NCBI GenBank assembly: GCA_013397455.1
Contig: VYZB01000056.1
Coordinates: forward strand, 867,993-931,992
Reading direction: 5' to 3'
Length of the DNA: 64,000 nucleotides
DNA from: Crotophaga sulcirostris
Lineage: Eukaryota > Chordata > Aves > Cuculiformes > Crotophagidae
Positions 1-52,530 of this stretch are shown in pieces; within the stretch, counting starts at the first letter, position 1, and each line of letters opens with the position of its first letter. Both the position numbers and the translations under genes were made by a program. A model generated the notes under the pieces. That model saw only the letters and a program-made list of their open reading frames with translations. It was not told the origin of the DNA and did not search any database.

Positions 1-398
1 CAACAATCTCATTTCAGACCTCACTTTCCGATGCCATTGCCATGCCTATCTCAAAAGTCACATCTTGACAGATTGCTTAAGTCACCAAGAAGTCAAAGAC
101 ACAGCTCTGTCTAATACCTAAATATTACTGGCTTGCTTTGGAAAAAAGATTAAAAGCAACCTGGCATTTTGAAATAAGGGCACAAGAATAGTTCCAGCTG
201 TGACTCAAATATTACGTATCAAACACTGACATAAAAAGCACAACACTTGAAGGAGTCTGTGACGAACTTTCTTCACTGAAATGGATGCTCTTTAAGAATC
301 TTTATTTGAGAACCTTTAGGCATAAACATCAATACCAATCTTTATGTGTATGTAAATACTACATGCATTTGGCAATTGACTTCCATATTTCATTCATC

Positions 399-822
399 CT
401 ATGAGGAGCGACTGAGGGAGCTGGGGCTGTTTAGCCTGGAGAAGAGGAGGCTCAGGGGAGACCTTACTGCTCCCTACAACTACCTAAAAGGAGGTTGTAG
501 TCAGGCAGGGGTCGGTCTCTTCTCTCAGGTGACCAGTGACAGAACAAGAGGACATGGACTCAAGTTTCCTCAGGAGAGGTTTAGGCTTGATATTAGGAAA
601 AAATTCTTCACTGAAAGGGTGATTGGCCATGGGAATGCGCTGCCTGGGGAGGTGGTGGAGTCGCCATCTCTGGAGGTGTTTAAGAGGAGATTGTATGAGG
701 CACTCAGTGCCATGGTTCAGATGATGGGTTGGTGTTGGTGTTAGTGTTACTGTTGGGTTATGGGTTGGACTCGATGATCTCAAAGGTCCTTTCCAACCTT
801 GTAATACTGCGATACTGTGATT
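399..822 (+). mobile_element. CR1 LINE, 5'-truncated, with ORF2 C-terminal part and 3' tail
   Basis: Translation of 399-720 gives [19 protein letters not shown], then DRTRGHG and RLDIRKKFF, the conserved C-terminal end of CR1 ORF2. It ends with the CR1 3' motif (gatgatctcaaaggtcc, ttccaacctt) and the short repeated tail gatactgtga. Between the ORF and the tail, at 725-765, lies a stretch of GTTGGT/GTTAGT-like repeats. It lies in CIT intron 22, antisense to the gene. Confidence 0.93.
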
Positions 823-1698
823 TTCCCTTCAGATTCTTAAAAGAAACCAACCAGATCTCTGGTTTTATTTTAACTGCTTCATTGAAGGATTTCTCAAGGC
901 ACTTAGGGATAAACATGTCATTTCCACAAATGGAAAAGAAATGAACAAGCAGCAGAGCAGATCTCAGTGCTCCAAACCTTAGCACCTTCTTCAGGCTGTC
1001 TGCTATCCCAGTTGAACCTGTGTGTTGTGCTATGGATGTGCAACAAGCCTGCCAGAAAGCTTACACTGGTCCCAACCAACTTCCAGCCAAAGACGACCAT
1101 GTGTTGGTCATCCACCCCCTCTTAGCTAGAGGCAAGATTTCAGTCTTAGCTGAAAATCAGTGGAACGAGACTGAAAAAGGTGAAAAAAAAGATTTGAAGT
1201 GGATCCAAACTAGTTGATACAAAATTAAAAATGAAGCACAACTCACAAAGCTTGCATATTACTGTTAGGTTTCCTTTCCAGAAAGCTTCTGAAAATTGTG
1301 CATGAAGCAGTAGGACTCATAGCAATTCTGTTGTGTTCTTTGCTTTCTATTCTGTAGATTCTAAAGCCATTGTTAAGCTGGTCATTGTACACAGCTAAGC
1401 TTTTATTCTCTACTCCATAACCACTCTCGCTGGACAACGTTACAAGGTTATTGTACGAAGAAACATAAATATGATTCAGAGAAAGCAAGATGATCTAAAA
1501 GTTCAGATTCAGTTAGGAATGACAAATCCTTCATACTTACTCTTATCTCCTTCTAATGAAAAAAGTAGTGCTACACCAAACTAAATCAATACACCTTAAA
1601 ATGCCATTTTTTATGACACACAGAACTAAAATAACTTAATTCTAGTTCTCAGTATACTACTCAAAATGGGGTGCATTCAAGTAAGATTGGAGGGATTA

Positions 1699-42698
<41,000 letters not shown>

Positions 42699-42848
42699 CT
42701 TCACGGCTCACCTTGTACCAAAGGGCACCTGAAAGAGAGACAGGGCCTTCAAGCAGAGGCACCAAAAATGGGGATGATGGGGGTATAATATGAGAAACAT
42801 CTATGCTTCCTTGGAGACGAAGTTTATTAAAACCTTCCAGTTAACAGC

Positions 42849-43092
42849 TTTAAACTAGAAGGGTAAGATTTAGATTAGACATTAGGAAGAAATTCTTCAC
42901 AACAAAGGGGGTGACACACTGGAACAGATTACTCAGGGAAGCTGTGGCTGCTCCAGAAGTGTTCAAGGCCAAGTTGGATGGGGCTTTGAGCACCCTGATC
43001 CAGTGGGAGGTGTCCCGACCCATGGGAGGGGGGTTGGAACTGGATGGGCCTTAAGGTCACTTTCAACCCAAACCATTCTGTGATTCTATGAA
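42849..43092 (+). mobile_element. CR1 LINE 3'-end, about 240 bp
   Basis: Shows ttaggaagaaattcttcaca, a ctgtggctgctccagaagtg segment, ttggatggggctttgagcac, and the tail ttctgtgattctatga. This is a well-preserved CR1 3' end in CIT intron 1, about 120 bp upstream of the acceptor of the start-codon exon and antisense to the gene. Confidence 0.93.
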
Positions 43093-43415
43093 AAGAAGCA
43101 AGTTTGAATGCAGCCAGAGTGCTTGTGGCAATTAACATGTTTTGTGGGAAAGCGGGGAGAGGGAATGGCAGCAGATGGACACAAGCCCTGAAGGGTGGAA
43201 GTAAAAAACTAAATATGATATAATCGGTTTTTTATTAAGGGGCATGTAGGGAGGTGTGTGCTATTACATTCTTTTAAGCAGACCAGCAAAATACGAATCG
43301 GATGTAATCACCAACTGCTTGAAAAATTATCAATTAATCATTATAAATCATTTCAATAGGGGGATCCTGTGGGGGTCTGTTTTGTCTATGTTGTTTTTCA
43401 ATGTTAGGAAATTTA

Positions 43416-43442
43416 AAAAAAAAAAAAAAAAGAGAGAGAGAT
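43416..43442. repeat. Poly(A) run followed by (AG)n
   Basis: About 16 A then agagagagag, in CIT intron 1. It could be a microsatellite or a retroposon tail, but no element body was recognised in front of it. Confidence 0.8.
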
Positions 43443-43734
43443 TTGAGTGATGGAAGAAACCATATGCTTTGAAAACCTGTGGCTGGTCAGGATTGTAAAT
43501 ACCCCAGAAAACAAGATTACAATTTACAAAGATCATGGTAAATAAGAGAGCTTATGCAAACTCAACAGTATGAAACAAAAATGTAAGAATAGTACCACAA
43601 AAATGCTCAGAAACAAATCAGAAATAACTGAATAGAGTGTAAACCCACAAAAATTTTACGCAGCCCAGTATTGCAAGTTCCAGTACAACACAGACCAATT
43701 CTTAATAGAATTAAAGAACTGGGTCTAGGACAAC

Positions 43735-43900
43735 TCTCTGTGAGACAACTCTCTGTGGGGACAATTCTAATCCCAACCCTGACAGTAAGCCTAACTCTAA
43801 CAACAAACCCTAAGCTTAGCCTTAACCATAAGCCTGACCCTAACTGCAATGGCTTCCTGTGGACAGTTTTCACCATGGAGAATTGTCCCACAGAGAGTCG
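43735..43900. repeat. Inverted repeat enclosing degenerate telomere-like hexamers
   Basis: The left arm ACTCTCTGTGGGGACAATTCT (ending near 43767) and right arm AGAATTGTCCCACAGAGAGT (43879-43898) are reverse complements apart from one inserted base. The left arm is preceded by a direct copy of GACAACTCTCTGTG. Between the arms, about 43765-43850, run imperfect CCTAAC/CCCTAA-like hexamers. It is probably at the start of CIT intron 1. Identity as a named transposon is unknown. Confidence 0.7.
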
Positions 43901-44260
43901 TGTACTTCCCACCCCCCAAGCGCGGAACGACCCCAAAAACGCGGAGCCCGACACCTCCCCCCAAAAAAAACAACAAAAAGCACCCCTCCCCACCTGCCGC
44001 CCCGCTTTGCCGCCACCTGCGTTTGAACGGGGCACGGGGCGTGCCCCGCCTGCCGCCACTTCCGCTGACGCGCGCCGCGCGCCCCCGCGCCAACCAATCA
44101 CGAGGCCGGTGTGGCGGAAGCGCCGGCGCGGGGGCCCTCAGCCCGCAGCCGGGAATGCCAGGGCGGGGCCGGTAACGGCTGTAACGGCCCGGGTCACCGC
44201 TGGGGTTACAGCCGCCACCGCCCCTCAGTCCTCCGTCCCTGTGTCCCCACACCGCGACCC
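43900..44260 (-). promoter_or_regulatory. CIT: CpG island, presumed CIT promoter and non-coding exon 1
   Basis: This is the only strongly GC- and CpG-rich stretch near the 5' end of CIT and lies 1.2 kb upstream of the ATG exon. No TATA box was seen. Motifs include CGGAAGT (ETS type) on the minus strand at 44058-44064, TTGGCGC (E2F type) on the minus strand at 44087-44093, CCAAT at 44094-44098, TTTGAA (CHR type) at 44022-44027, two TAACGG (MYB type) at 44173-44178 and 44182-44187, and GGGCGGGGC (Sp1 type) near 44161. The transcription start is inferred to lie near 43.98-44.02 kb. Possible exon 1 donors on the minus strand are CAG|GTGGGG (exon end 43994) and GAG|GTGTCG (exon end 43955); neither is proven. 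Confidence 0.75.
44177..44213. promoter_or_regulatory. Perfect 9-bp inverted repeat in the CpG island
   Basis: GGCTGTAAC at 44177-44185 and GTTACAGCC at 44205-44213 are exact reverse complements with a 19-base spacer. The left arm overlaps one of two MYB-like TAACGG motifs. Confidence 0.6.
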
Positions 44261-44497
44261 GCTCTGCCACCCTTCCATCTCGCCTTTTTTTGTTTCCCTT
44301 TGCCAAATCTCGACAGGGAGAAGTGGCTCATCCCGAACAGCTCTGGCTGGAGCTGGTTCAACATCATAGCTTGCAGCAGCTGAAAGCCAGAGGGGGGGCA
44401 TAAACGTGATTTCAGAAGCTTCACATTCCCTTCTGTAAAATGCTTGCTTGGCCTTTAGGTCTGTAATAGATAAATAAAAGTTTTGCTTCAGCCAGAT

Positions 44498-44854
44498 TGT
44501 GATAGTTGAAATCAGTAGGTGGTCGGGAAGAATGTAAATTCCCAAATATCCAATTCAGGGGAGAGGAGACAGGGATTTTCACGGCCGTGTGGAGGATGGT
44601 ATTTAGCCAAGCTGTAAATTAGAACTGCCTAGACAGATAACAGTCTCCTTTCCTTTTGAGGGGTGGTAACAAATGTAAATGAATTACGGGAACTCAGTTG
44701 AATAAGTACCCTAATTAAATGTATGTGAGGGGGACCAAACGGTGTGCATAAGGGAGGGTCCATCCCCTTCTGCCCCCAGCGATGTAAATAAATTTCTTTG
44801 CTTCTAAGACTTTGTCCTCTCTAAAATTATATCTGTGAGCTGGCTTTTCTCACA
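44498..44854 (+). mobile_element. Possible short retroviral LTR next to the CIT CpG island
   Basis: The stretch begins TGTGATAG and ends TTTTCTCACA, giving a 5-bp terminal inverted repeat. It has AATAAA at 44787-44792, 62 bp before the end, in the U3-R-U5 order of a short LTR. The length of 357 bp fits. Flanking six-base sequences do not match as a target duplication, so the 5' limit and identity remain uncertain. Confidence 0.4.
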
Positions 44855-44862
44855 GGTCCCCG

Positions 44863-46216
44863 TTGATCTGGGTTGGGGTGGGTTTTTTTTTGGCGATATG
44901 TGTGGTTTTACTCATAACTGGGGTAGATCAGCTTTCAAGTGAAGCCCTGCTGAAATGTTCCCACTCACTGTCCCCTCCAAAGTACCTACGTGCCATCCAT
45001 TGCAATGCTGGGTGGAAATGCAGCATGACCTTGCTCAGTAACAGATCAGCACGGTGATGTCAGCAGGGAACGTGGTCAGACATCACAGCTGGGCACAACA
45101 CAGGATGCTGTTTCGCAGCACAGTTCTCTGTTAGGCAGTGGTTTGGCAGGATTTAAGCTGGTAGCAGAATTCTAGGTGATGGGGCTCCTTAAAAATAATG
45201 ATGTTGCTTTGTAGTGGCATAAGACAAGATGTTTTGTCCAGCAATCATTTTAGTTATGCTAATACTGGCTTGGCATCTAGCCGATAAAGTAATGCACTGG
45301 TGGACTGATTATGTTATGAATTCATACCACTCATTTTACAGATTTGTGCTTCCAGTCCACCCCTGGAACAGTGACATATTTTTGGTGCATTTCCTGTGTC
45401 AAACTAAGATATCTGGGCTCATTTCAAGTTACTGAAACTGAAAGTTTTTAAAATCTAATTTATTGTTCACCACCTGCACTACCAGTTCGCTTTTTGGATT
45501 CCACTCAGGATGCTGTCATTGTCTGTCATATCCACAAGCGCATTGCACAGGTCTTAAAAAGAAGTGCAATAAAGTACTTCCTTTTCACAAACTGATCAAT
45601 TTTCATGTAGTGCATTTTAGTGAAATACCACATCCTGTTTGATGTTTGGAACCCTGTCATGCCTAAGGGTACTCTGTCCTAGGTTTTGGACAAGTCCCGT
45701 TGTCTGCTGTCCAGACTAAGAGAAGAACTTTAGGCTCCTGCCTTTCCTCTTCTTCTGCACAAATGTCATAAGCTTCCCCTCTTTTGACTGCCAAAATTAC
45801 TGTTAAATATCCACAGTTTCTACTGCCACTTGTGTCATTACTGTACCTGTACATCTGTTTAGACTTAGAAAGTGAGGGAAACAAAAGAGCTGGGTTGTCT
45901 TTCTGACAGCTCATTTCCATATTGTGTTCAAATAACAAGGTGTGGCTGACTCTCTTTCCATTTCCTCTGCTGGATGGCATAGAACAGCTGATCCACAGAG
46001 GTTCCACCCACATTAGGTGACCCTTTCTCTTCTACAACACAAACACTGCTTTGGGCTCTCTCACACAGTATCCTGACTTTGTCTGACCAGCCACATGTGT
46101 TGCACAACCCTGCCTGGTGAACAAGCCTGCTTCAGTTACCTAACTGGCCTCCCAGCTGCCCAGCAGGTTCAGCTACAGTTGCTCTGTTGCTCTGATTTTC
46201 ATATTTATAAATTAAT
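44863..46216. other. Intergenic, no feature seen
   Basis: About 1.35 kb upstream of CIT and left of the gap. ORFs are short, lack domains and overlap on both strands. Confidence 0.6.
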
Positions 46217-46313
46217 NNNNNNNNNNNNNNNNNNNNNNNNNNNNNNNNNNNNNNNNNNNNNNNNNNNNNNNNNNNNNNNNNNNNNNNNNNNNNNNNNNNN
46301 NNNNNNNNNNNNN
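46217..46313. other. Assembly gap (97 N)
   Basis: Run of undetermined bases. The right edge falls within a CR1 element, so the missing sequence is probably repeat. The true gap size is unknown. Confidence 0.99.
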
Positions 46314-46352
46314 GATGATCTCAGAGGTCCTTTCCAACCTTGTGATACTGTG
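46314..46352 (+). mobile_element. CR1 LINE 3' tail, cut by the assembly gap
   Basis: gatgatctcagaggtccttt, ccaaccttgtgatactgtga is the 3' end of the same CR1 type as the copy at 399-822. The 5' side runs straight into the N run, so the element probably continues through the gap. Confidence 0.85.
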
Positions 46353-48595
46353 AATATTCCCAAATAAATATATCCTTGCTTGTGTACTGTTGAGTGTTTG
46401 CAAACAAGGAAGCTGGCTGTTCAAAGCATTCTTTAGGACAGATTCAGTTTTCCTCAAAATTTAGAGTCAGGCTCAAGTTAGGTTAGTTCCCTTCAAGAAG
46501 GCCTTTAAGCACGCATCTCACTAGAAGCAGCCATGTGGAAGAAGATCATGTACTGTTTTTCTTTTTTTGTTGCTGTGTGAAAGACTCACATAAACAAGAA
46601 TGTCTACTAGCAAAATGAAATAGCAGCATAACAATACTGCTGCCACCAGAACTATTATCAAACATTAAGAACAGAAGCTGAAGTGGCAGATGGAGGGAGT
46701 GGAGGAGAGAGAAAAGCAATTTCAGTAATAAAACCTCTGTACCTATTTCTGATGTCTCAAGTAAAAAATAAATAACCGTCCAGAAGAACACATATTTCAT
46801 TTTTCTATAAATTGCTAATCTGAAATCTTCAGGGTGAAAGTGATTATTCTTTCATACTTTTGATATTTTTCTGGAGAACAATCATAGTACACTCTTCCTT
46901 CGTCTTTATAATGGTCAAATTATATATCACTTCTTGATCTTGGTAGCTGTTCCTGTGGGTAACCTCCCTTAACTTGACGGATCATCTGCAAACCTGCAAT
47001 TGTACAAATCAAGGGCTTATTCACTACTATTAAATTAACAGGTTATTCATAAGTGTAACAGAATAAATAGCTCTCTGATTTTCCCTAAACAGGTCCCAAT
47101 ATGGTGCTCAACATGTTTTGACATCTCACTAAGTGTTGAATTGTTTACCATCTGTTTGGCATTTTTTTTTATAAGAGTAAGGGTTTCCCTTAATTTCCTT
47201 GGCAAAAATTCTCTTCCCTCGTGCTGTTGTACAGTGCGCCAAGGTGCCCGTGTTCCAAAGACTGCTTGTCACTGTAACACCCTTCAGGCTTGCTTGCTGT
47301 CTAAGATACTAAGTAAATATAAAAGCAAAAGATCAGGCATGCAGATATGCCAGATTCTTGCCAAGAACCTGGCATTCGGATTCTCATCCAAACTAACATC
47401 GCCATAATTTAATGGGCAGAGAGATGCCAAATCCCCCTAACACTGTGTAGCTGTGGACTCCTGTATTTACAGCAGCATCGCTCTTAAATATCTTCATCCT
47501 CAGAGCAGTTGGGCACTCATGACTGCTCCCAGGAAGTTGACTTCCTGAGATTTACCTGTGGCTGGAAGGCAATAGAAAAGGCTTGTGCTATCACAATTCT
47601 AAGAGTCTAACTCCTACCTTGGAAACCTCTTCAGCTCTGTTGCTTCCAAGTTTTATTGCTAAACAATTGATGCAGATTGGTAGCAGTTTGCAACCCAGGC
47701 ATCCAGGGTATGTGGATCCGAAAAATAAATTGTGTTCTTCAGGGATTCTTTTGTTGAATATTATGCCCGGCCTTTAGCATAGCTAACCTATATGTATGAA
47801 AACAAAAAATTAATTATCCCTTATCAGCTTGACCCCTTTCTCTAACTCACTGGTATTTAGAAGACCCTGTAATAAACCAAGCTCTTCCATTGTTTTCCTA
47901 GCCCTAACCCTCATTGTAGCTGAGTTACCACTTTCTGCATCAAATAAAGATTTAAACTTGGCTGACTTGAATACTATCATAAACCTTTACCAACAGTAGC
48001 TCACACCATTGTTTAATGGGATCTAAATAACCCTTAGATCCTAGGCACATTTTTTTCCACTCTGTTTTCCCAAACTAAAGGAAAATACCCAGCTTAGACG
48101 CAGTAGTTATGCACAGTACAGGGGATATAAATGTTTGCACCATACATCTTCAAAAATAACAGTTATGGTAGAGGTAAGTGGGCAAAGAGAAATAATCACC
48201 AGGAAAACAATTTTATTGTCTTTCCTTCTGCACTATTTTTAATTTCCTTCTCAGAATTTTTGGAAGAAGACCACTCTGCAATCATTCTCCTAGAATAAGC
48301 AGAAAGGAAAGTTTAAAAGGCCTAAGTGGCTGTTAGGTGTTTCTTCATAGACTTCCACTAGAAGTTAGGTACAGAGCTACATCTGATAATATGCTTCAAG
48401 GTTATTTTGATTGCAATAGTAAAGGCCTTTTTTCTTTGTATGAGCAATGTGCTAATAATAGTATCATATAAGTGCTATTGCTCACAGGGGGATATATATA
48501 TTGGTTTTTTCTTTGTATTTACAGGAGTAAAACCCATTAAAATAGTGTTTTAAATGCACATGGTAGACTTCCTATTACATACTTAGCCATCATAT

Positions 48596-48613
48596 TTTTA
48601 TTTATTTATTTAT
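48596..48613. repeat. (TTTA)n microsatellite
   Basis: tttatttatttatttata, intergenic. Confidence 0.85.
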
Positions 48614-51600
48614 AAAAATGCAGACAGACACGTGGTGCACTTCAGACCTGATCCCAGTGCTGAGGATTCCCCATTCCAGCACACATTGTTCAGGGACCCA
48701 TATTTTCTTACCACACTCCCCTAACATTGCAGCCCTATGTTGAGTTTCTCTTTAAGCCACAACATAATCATGCTAAATTTCTGCTGTGATCAAAATGAAA
48801 TGGTAACTGAATTGGGTCACTAACAATCCTTTTTATATGCAAACTGAGCATTTAACCACATGAAAGTGAAGTGCTTTTGTAATCCTAATTGTCTTCCACA
48901 TTCATTTTTTTAATACGTATCCTAAAACAAATACCTCATGACTTTCTGGAGAAATAATTTATTAATTTTTAGATGCAGTGAAAAGCAAATGATCTTTACA
49001 TATCTCAGCGTCAGGCTTCCTTTGTGCTATCACAGGAACACCCCTGATTCCACAAAAATTGTTTTATAGAAAGCAATTTATTAAACCTCACGAACTGTCA
49101 AGACACATGAATATTGATGCGTTCACATTAACATCTCCTGGAGCTGCTGAAAACTAAATTTGTCATGACTTAATGGGAATTATATGTTGCAGAGCAACAA
49201 GTGACAGGGGCTTAATTAAACCAAAACTGATAAAGAGTCTCAGCAACTACAATAAATGGGTTTTTTTAAATGTAGATAAAGAACTATTTGCATGTTTTCT
49301 TTGACATGGAATGAAAGACAGTGTTGAACTCTATTTTAGAAGATAAAACCTCTAACAAATACTCAGTTACTCTAGAAATTAGATACAGTAATGATGTAAA
49401 AGATGGCCACATCAAATTATGTTTTACGCAGATTCCAAAAGAAGACACGAACTGAGGTACTTTTGTAGTGAGGTTATCAAGTTCTCTGGAAAGCACAATT
49501 AACACTTTTTATTGGAATTTAATCTTACATTGGTCCTAGGATGAATGAATTCTAGATGTTCACAGGAAAACTTTGCCTTAAGTCAACAAATCCACAGGAA
49601 AGACACCCTTTAATTTACTACAACAATCATTTGCTTGCTTGTGGGATGGTCATCTGTGCTTCATTGCCATGTGTTGGAATTCCATTTAGAAACCTGGCAC
49701 TCCCCACCCTCCTGTGAGCTGCAGAACACTGTGTATCCTGATTTGTGGTGAAAGAATTTCTGACTCAATCCAGTCCATGTACTATATTCGGAAACCGGAA
49801 ATCTGATCATCATCAAGGGAAAGAGCCCAAAAAGATTCATTCTGTCTTAATTTAAGTAGTAGGTTCTGAGTCGATCTCTGTCCCTGAGACCAGCCAGAAA
49901 CAGAGACGTGCCAGACAGACATCTCCCTTCCCAATATTCATGAGCAGCAGGGCCACACATACCCATAAATCCCATTGGCTGACTTTGAGAAAGGTGTAAG
50001 AATGGGAATTAATTTAGGAGTTAGCTAGATGGTCTTGAAATATACTCATATATTGCCATGCCATTATGATTTTGGGAAGAACTGGTCTTGTTATTGTTTG
50101 GAGTTTTCTGGAATAAGTTGATGGATGTGGAAACTACACTGTAACAAAGTGGCAGGCAGCCACCTGGGGAGGGAAGCATCACTACATCAGTTGTCCACTG
50201 GAGTGGAAAACATCCCCTGTTTTGGAAGAGGGATGTTTGTTAATTTTTATTTTTTTTCCAAAAAATAGGTCCGTTCAATGCCATTTGCAAGGTACAATTC
50301 AGCTGGGAAGAGCCTGCTCCTATCAAATCCACCCACTGAGGCAATTGCTCCAGTTGTCTCTGCTGCAGAAGTTATTGGGAAGCATAAGGCGCTTTCCTGC
50401 AGCCCAGGGCTGGCTGACGGCTGTAGGCACAACGTACTGCAGAGTTCCAGGATTTGTCATCTAAAAGCAAAATAACACCACTCACTCTTACCTACAATTT
50501 AGTAAAACAAATACTGTCAGACGGAAGGATCAAAATAAAGTATTAAAATAGATTCAACAAAACATGTCTGTTAAAATTATGTAAGCTCTTCAAAAAAAAA
50601 AAAGCAAACTTCTTTACTAACTCTGGTGAATTAAAACACAGAGATAGCCTTGGCTTCTTCATATTACTGAACTTGAAATAAATTATTTTTTCTTTTGAAG
50701 ATTTATTCCAAAGATTCCAGTAAACTATAATCTGTGCATTGGAGCCTTATGGGCATGGTGGCCAGCATGACTAGGGTAAAAATGAACAATAGTAACACTT
50801 TGTTTTGAGTATAAATAAAAGCATCAGATGAGGCGATGACAACTTTAATGTAGAAGGACTCTTCCAGGTAAGACTAAGAGAAATTTAGATATGATTGCCT
50901 GTCTGTTTTTCAATTTGGAATCACAATTTTGGTACTTTTCAGATTTGAGATGTTCTTACTCTGAGTGGGTGCGTTCATTCCTGTCTTGAAGAACTCAGCA
51001 ATGACAGCCCACGTGTTACTTTATTTAATTCTTCTAGAATTAGTTCTATACTGTTTGCTTGGAGGCCAAGAAATATTTTACAGTGACTATTGTAGGATTC
51101 TGATTTTTGAACAGTTTTTCCATGTTAAGAATTGTGATGAATAAGTGATTAAGACGTAACACTGACAAACAGTGAAATAACTATGTTCATATAGGGACTG
51201 AATGACAATCTCTGGCTGCTCTGGAGGTCTCTGCATGGTCAAATCACTCTTTTTGGAGTGCTGTTCACCATTTCTGATGTGTTATTGGCCAGGCTCACAT
51301 TGTTTTCTTACACTTTTAAATTTCCTTTTCTACCTGGAAGGAAAATGATACAAAACCACTATATTCCTCCTCAGATAGAAAAAAAAGCATGGTGGGAGGT
51401 TGTTGCAACAATGGAACATTCACAGTCTGCCAATGAATTACATTTGGCCATTTTTAGCCAAAAGCTGGTCACTAAAATACAAGTTTTGAATGAAAAACAG
51501 AAACTCCATGCAGAAGAGTTTCCATGGAATAAACATTTCCTGAAAAGACCAAAAAAAAAAAGGCTTAAGGCTACTTTTGGTTTTTTCTGTGTTTTTAAAG

Positions 51601-52500
51601 TACTACAGATGGACTTAAATTTTTAAAAATCACTTTGTAATAACAGGTGGGTTTATGCTATTGTTTCAAATTCCTCTGTAACTGAATGAGGTACAAAATT
51701 AGAAAGGTAGAATATTTACTACTTTCTGCTCTTCCCAACACTCAGTGATCCAGTTTTCCTACAAGCAGTGAGTCTTGTGCACTGGTTATTTGAAATTTTG
51801 AAATGGATCAAATGCAGTATTTATGCACTGGGCCACTGGGTGAAAACAGCTGATAGCAATTACTGTCTTGGAAACAAAAGCAGAGGTGCAAATTAGTTGG
51901 GGCACAGTAAATATTACAATTCTTAAACCTTTTAAACATGAAACAGAAAGTATTCTGGTTTTTGTATCAAACAATTATCAGAAAAAAACTGGTAGCCAAC
52001 CTCGAAATGACAAAAAAAAACCCCAAACAAATAAATCTATGCTAAATAACTGTTATTTGCTAACAACATTTCTAAAGCAGAACACCAGCTACCACTTAAA
52101 ATCCTCCAGAAGACAGCAGTAAAAGCAGTGGAGGAGGCTGGATTCTGCATCAACTTGATCCACCGTCAATAGGTATTAGGAAATAAAGATTTTACATTTT
52201 AGAATACAGGCTACTGGAATAAAAGAGTATTTGCACACAGGCTGCATGGTTTGACCTCTCTGTCCTCTCTATATTCTCCTGGGTTTCATTTCAATGCCTT
52301 TCAGTACCCCGAAATCAAAAGATGATATATCAGCCAGTTGTTCTGAATAAGTACAGCTATTTCTCTCTTGAAAAGGACTCTTTAAATCCTAATGGTTTTC
52401 AGTTTTGCAAAGCTGGGGTTCTTCAGCAGCAAACTGAGCCAGAGGCACAGCCAGGCAATGCTGGCAGTGGTGTTCAACAGCTGTGTGGAGTCTGGTAAAT

Positions 52501-52530
52501 GATGGCTATTCTACAGATGGCTATTCTACC
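52501..52530. repeat. 15-bp tandem duplication
   Basis: gatggctattctaca is followed directly by gatggctattctacc. Intergenic. Confidence 0.9.

Noticed and set aside
346..744. 132-codon ORF as a possible host gene
   Set aside because: The translation from about 399 is the C-terminal end of CR1 ORF2; it belongs to the mobile element.
43765..43850. True telomere array
   Set aside because: The hexamers are short and degenerate and sit inside a gene locus; no perfect TTAGGG run exists.
43671..44369. Longest open frame in the window, 232 codons on the plus strand, and overlapping minus-strand frames of 164 and 169 codons
   Set aside because: They lie on the CpG island and the telomere-like repeat. 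GC-rich DNA has few stops, and frames are open on both strands with low-complexity Pro/Arg/Ala composition and no domain.
50222..50475. Three overlapping ORFs of 61-80 codons, with an acceptor-like tract (aaaaatag|gtccg)
   Set aside because: No donor, no domain, and frames open on both strands; not enough to call an exon.
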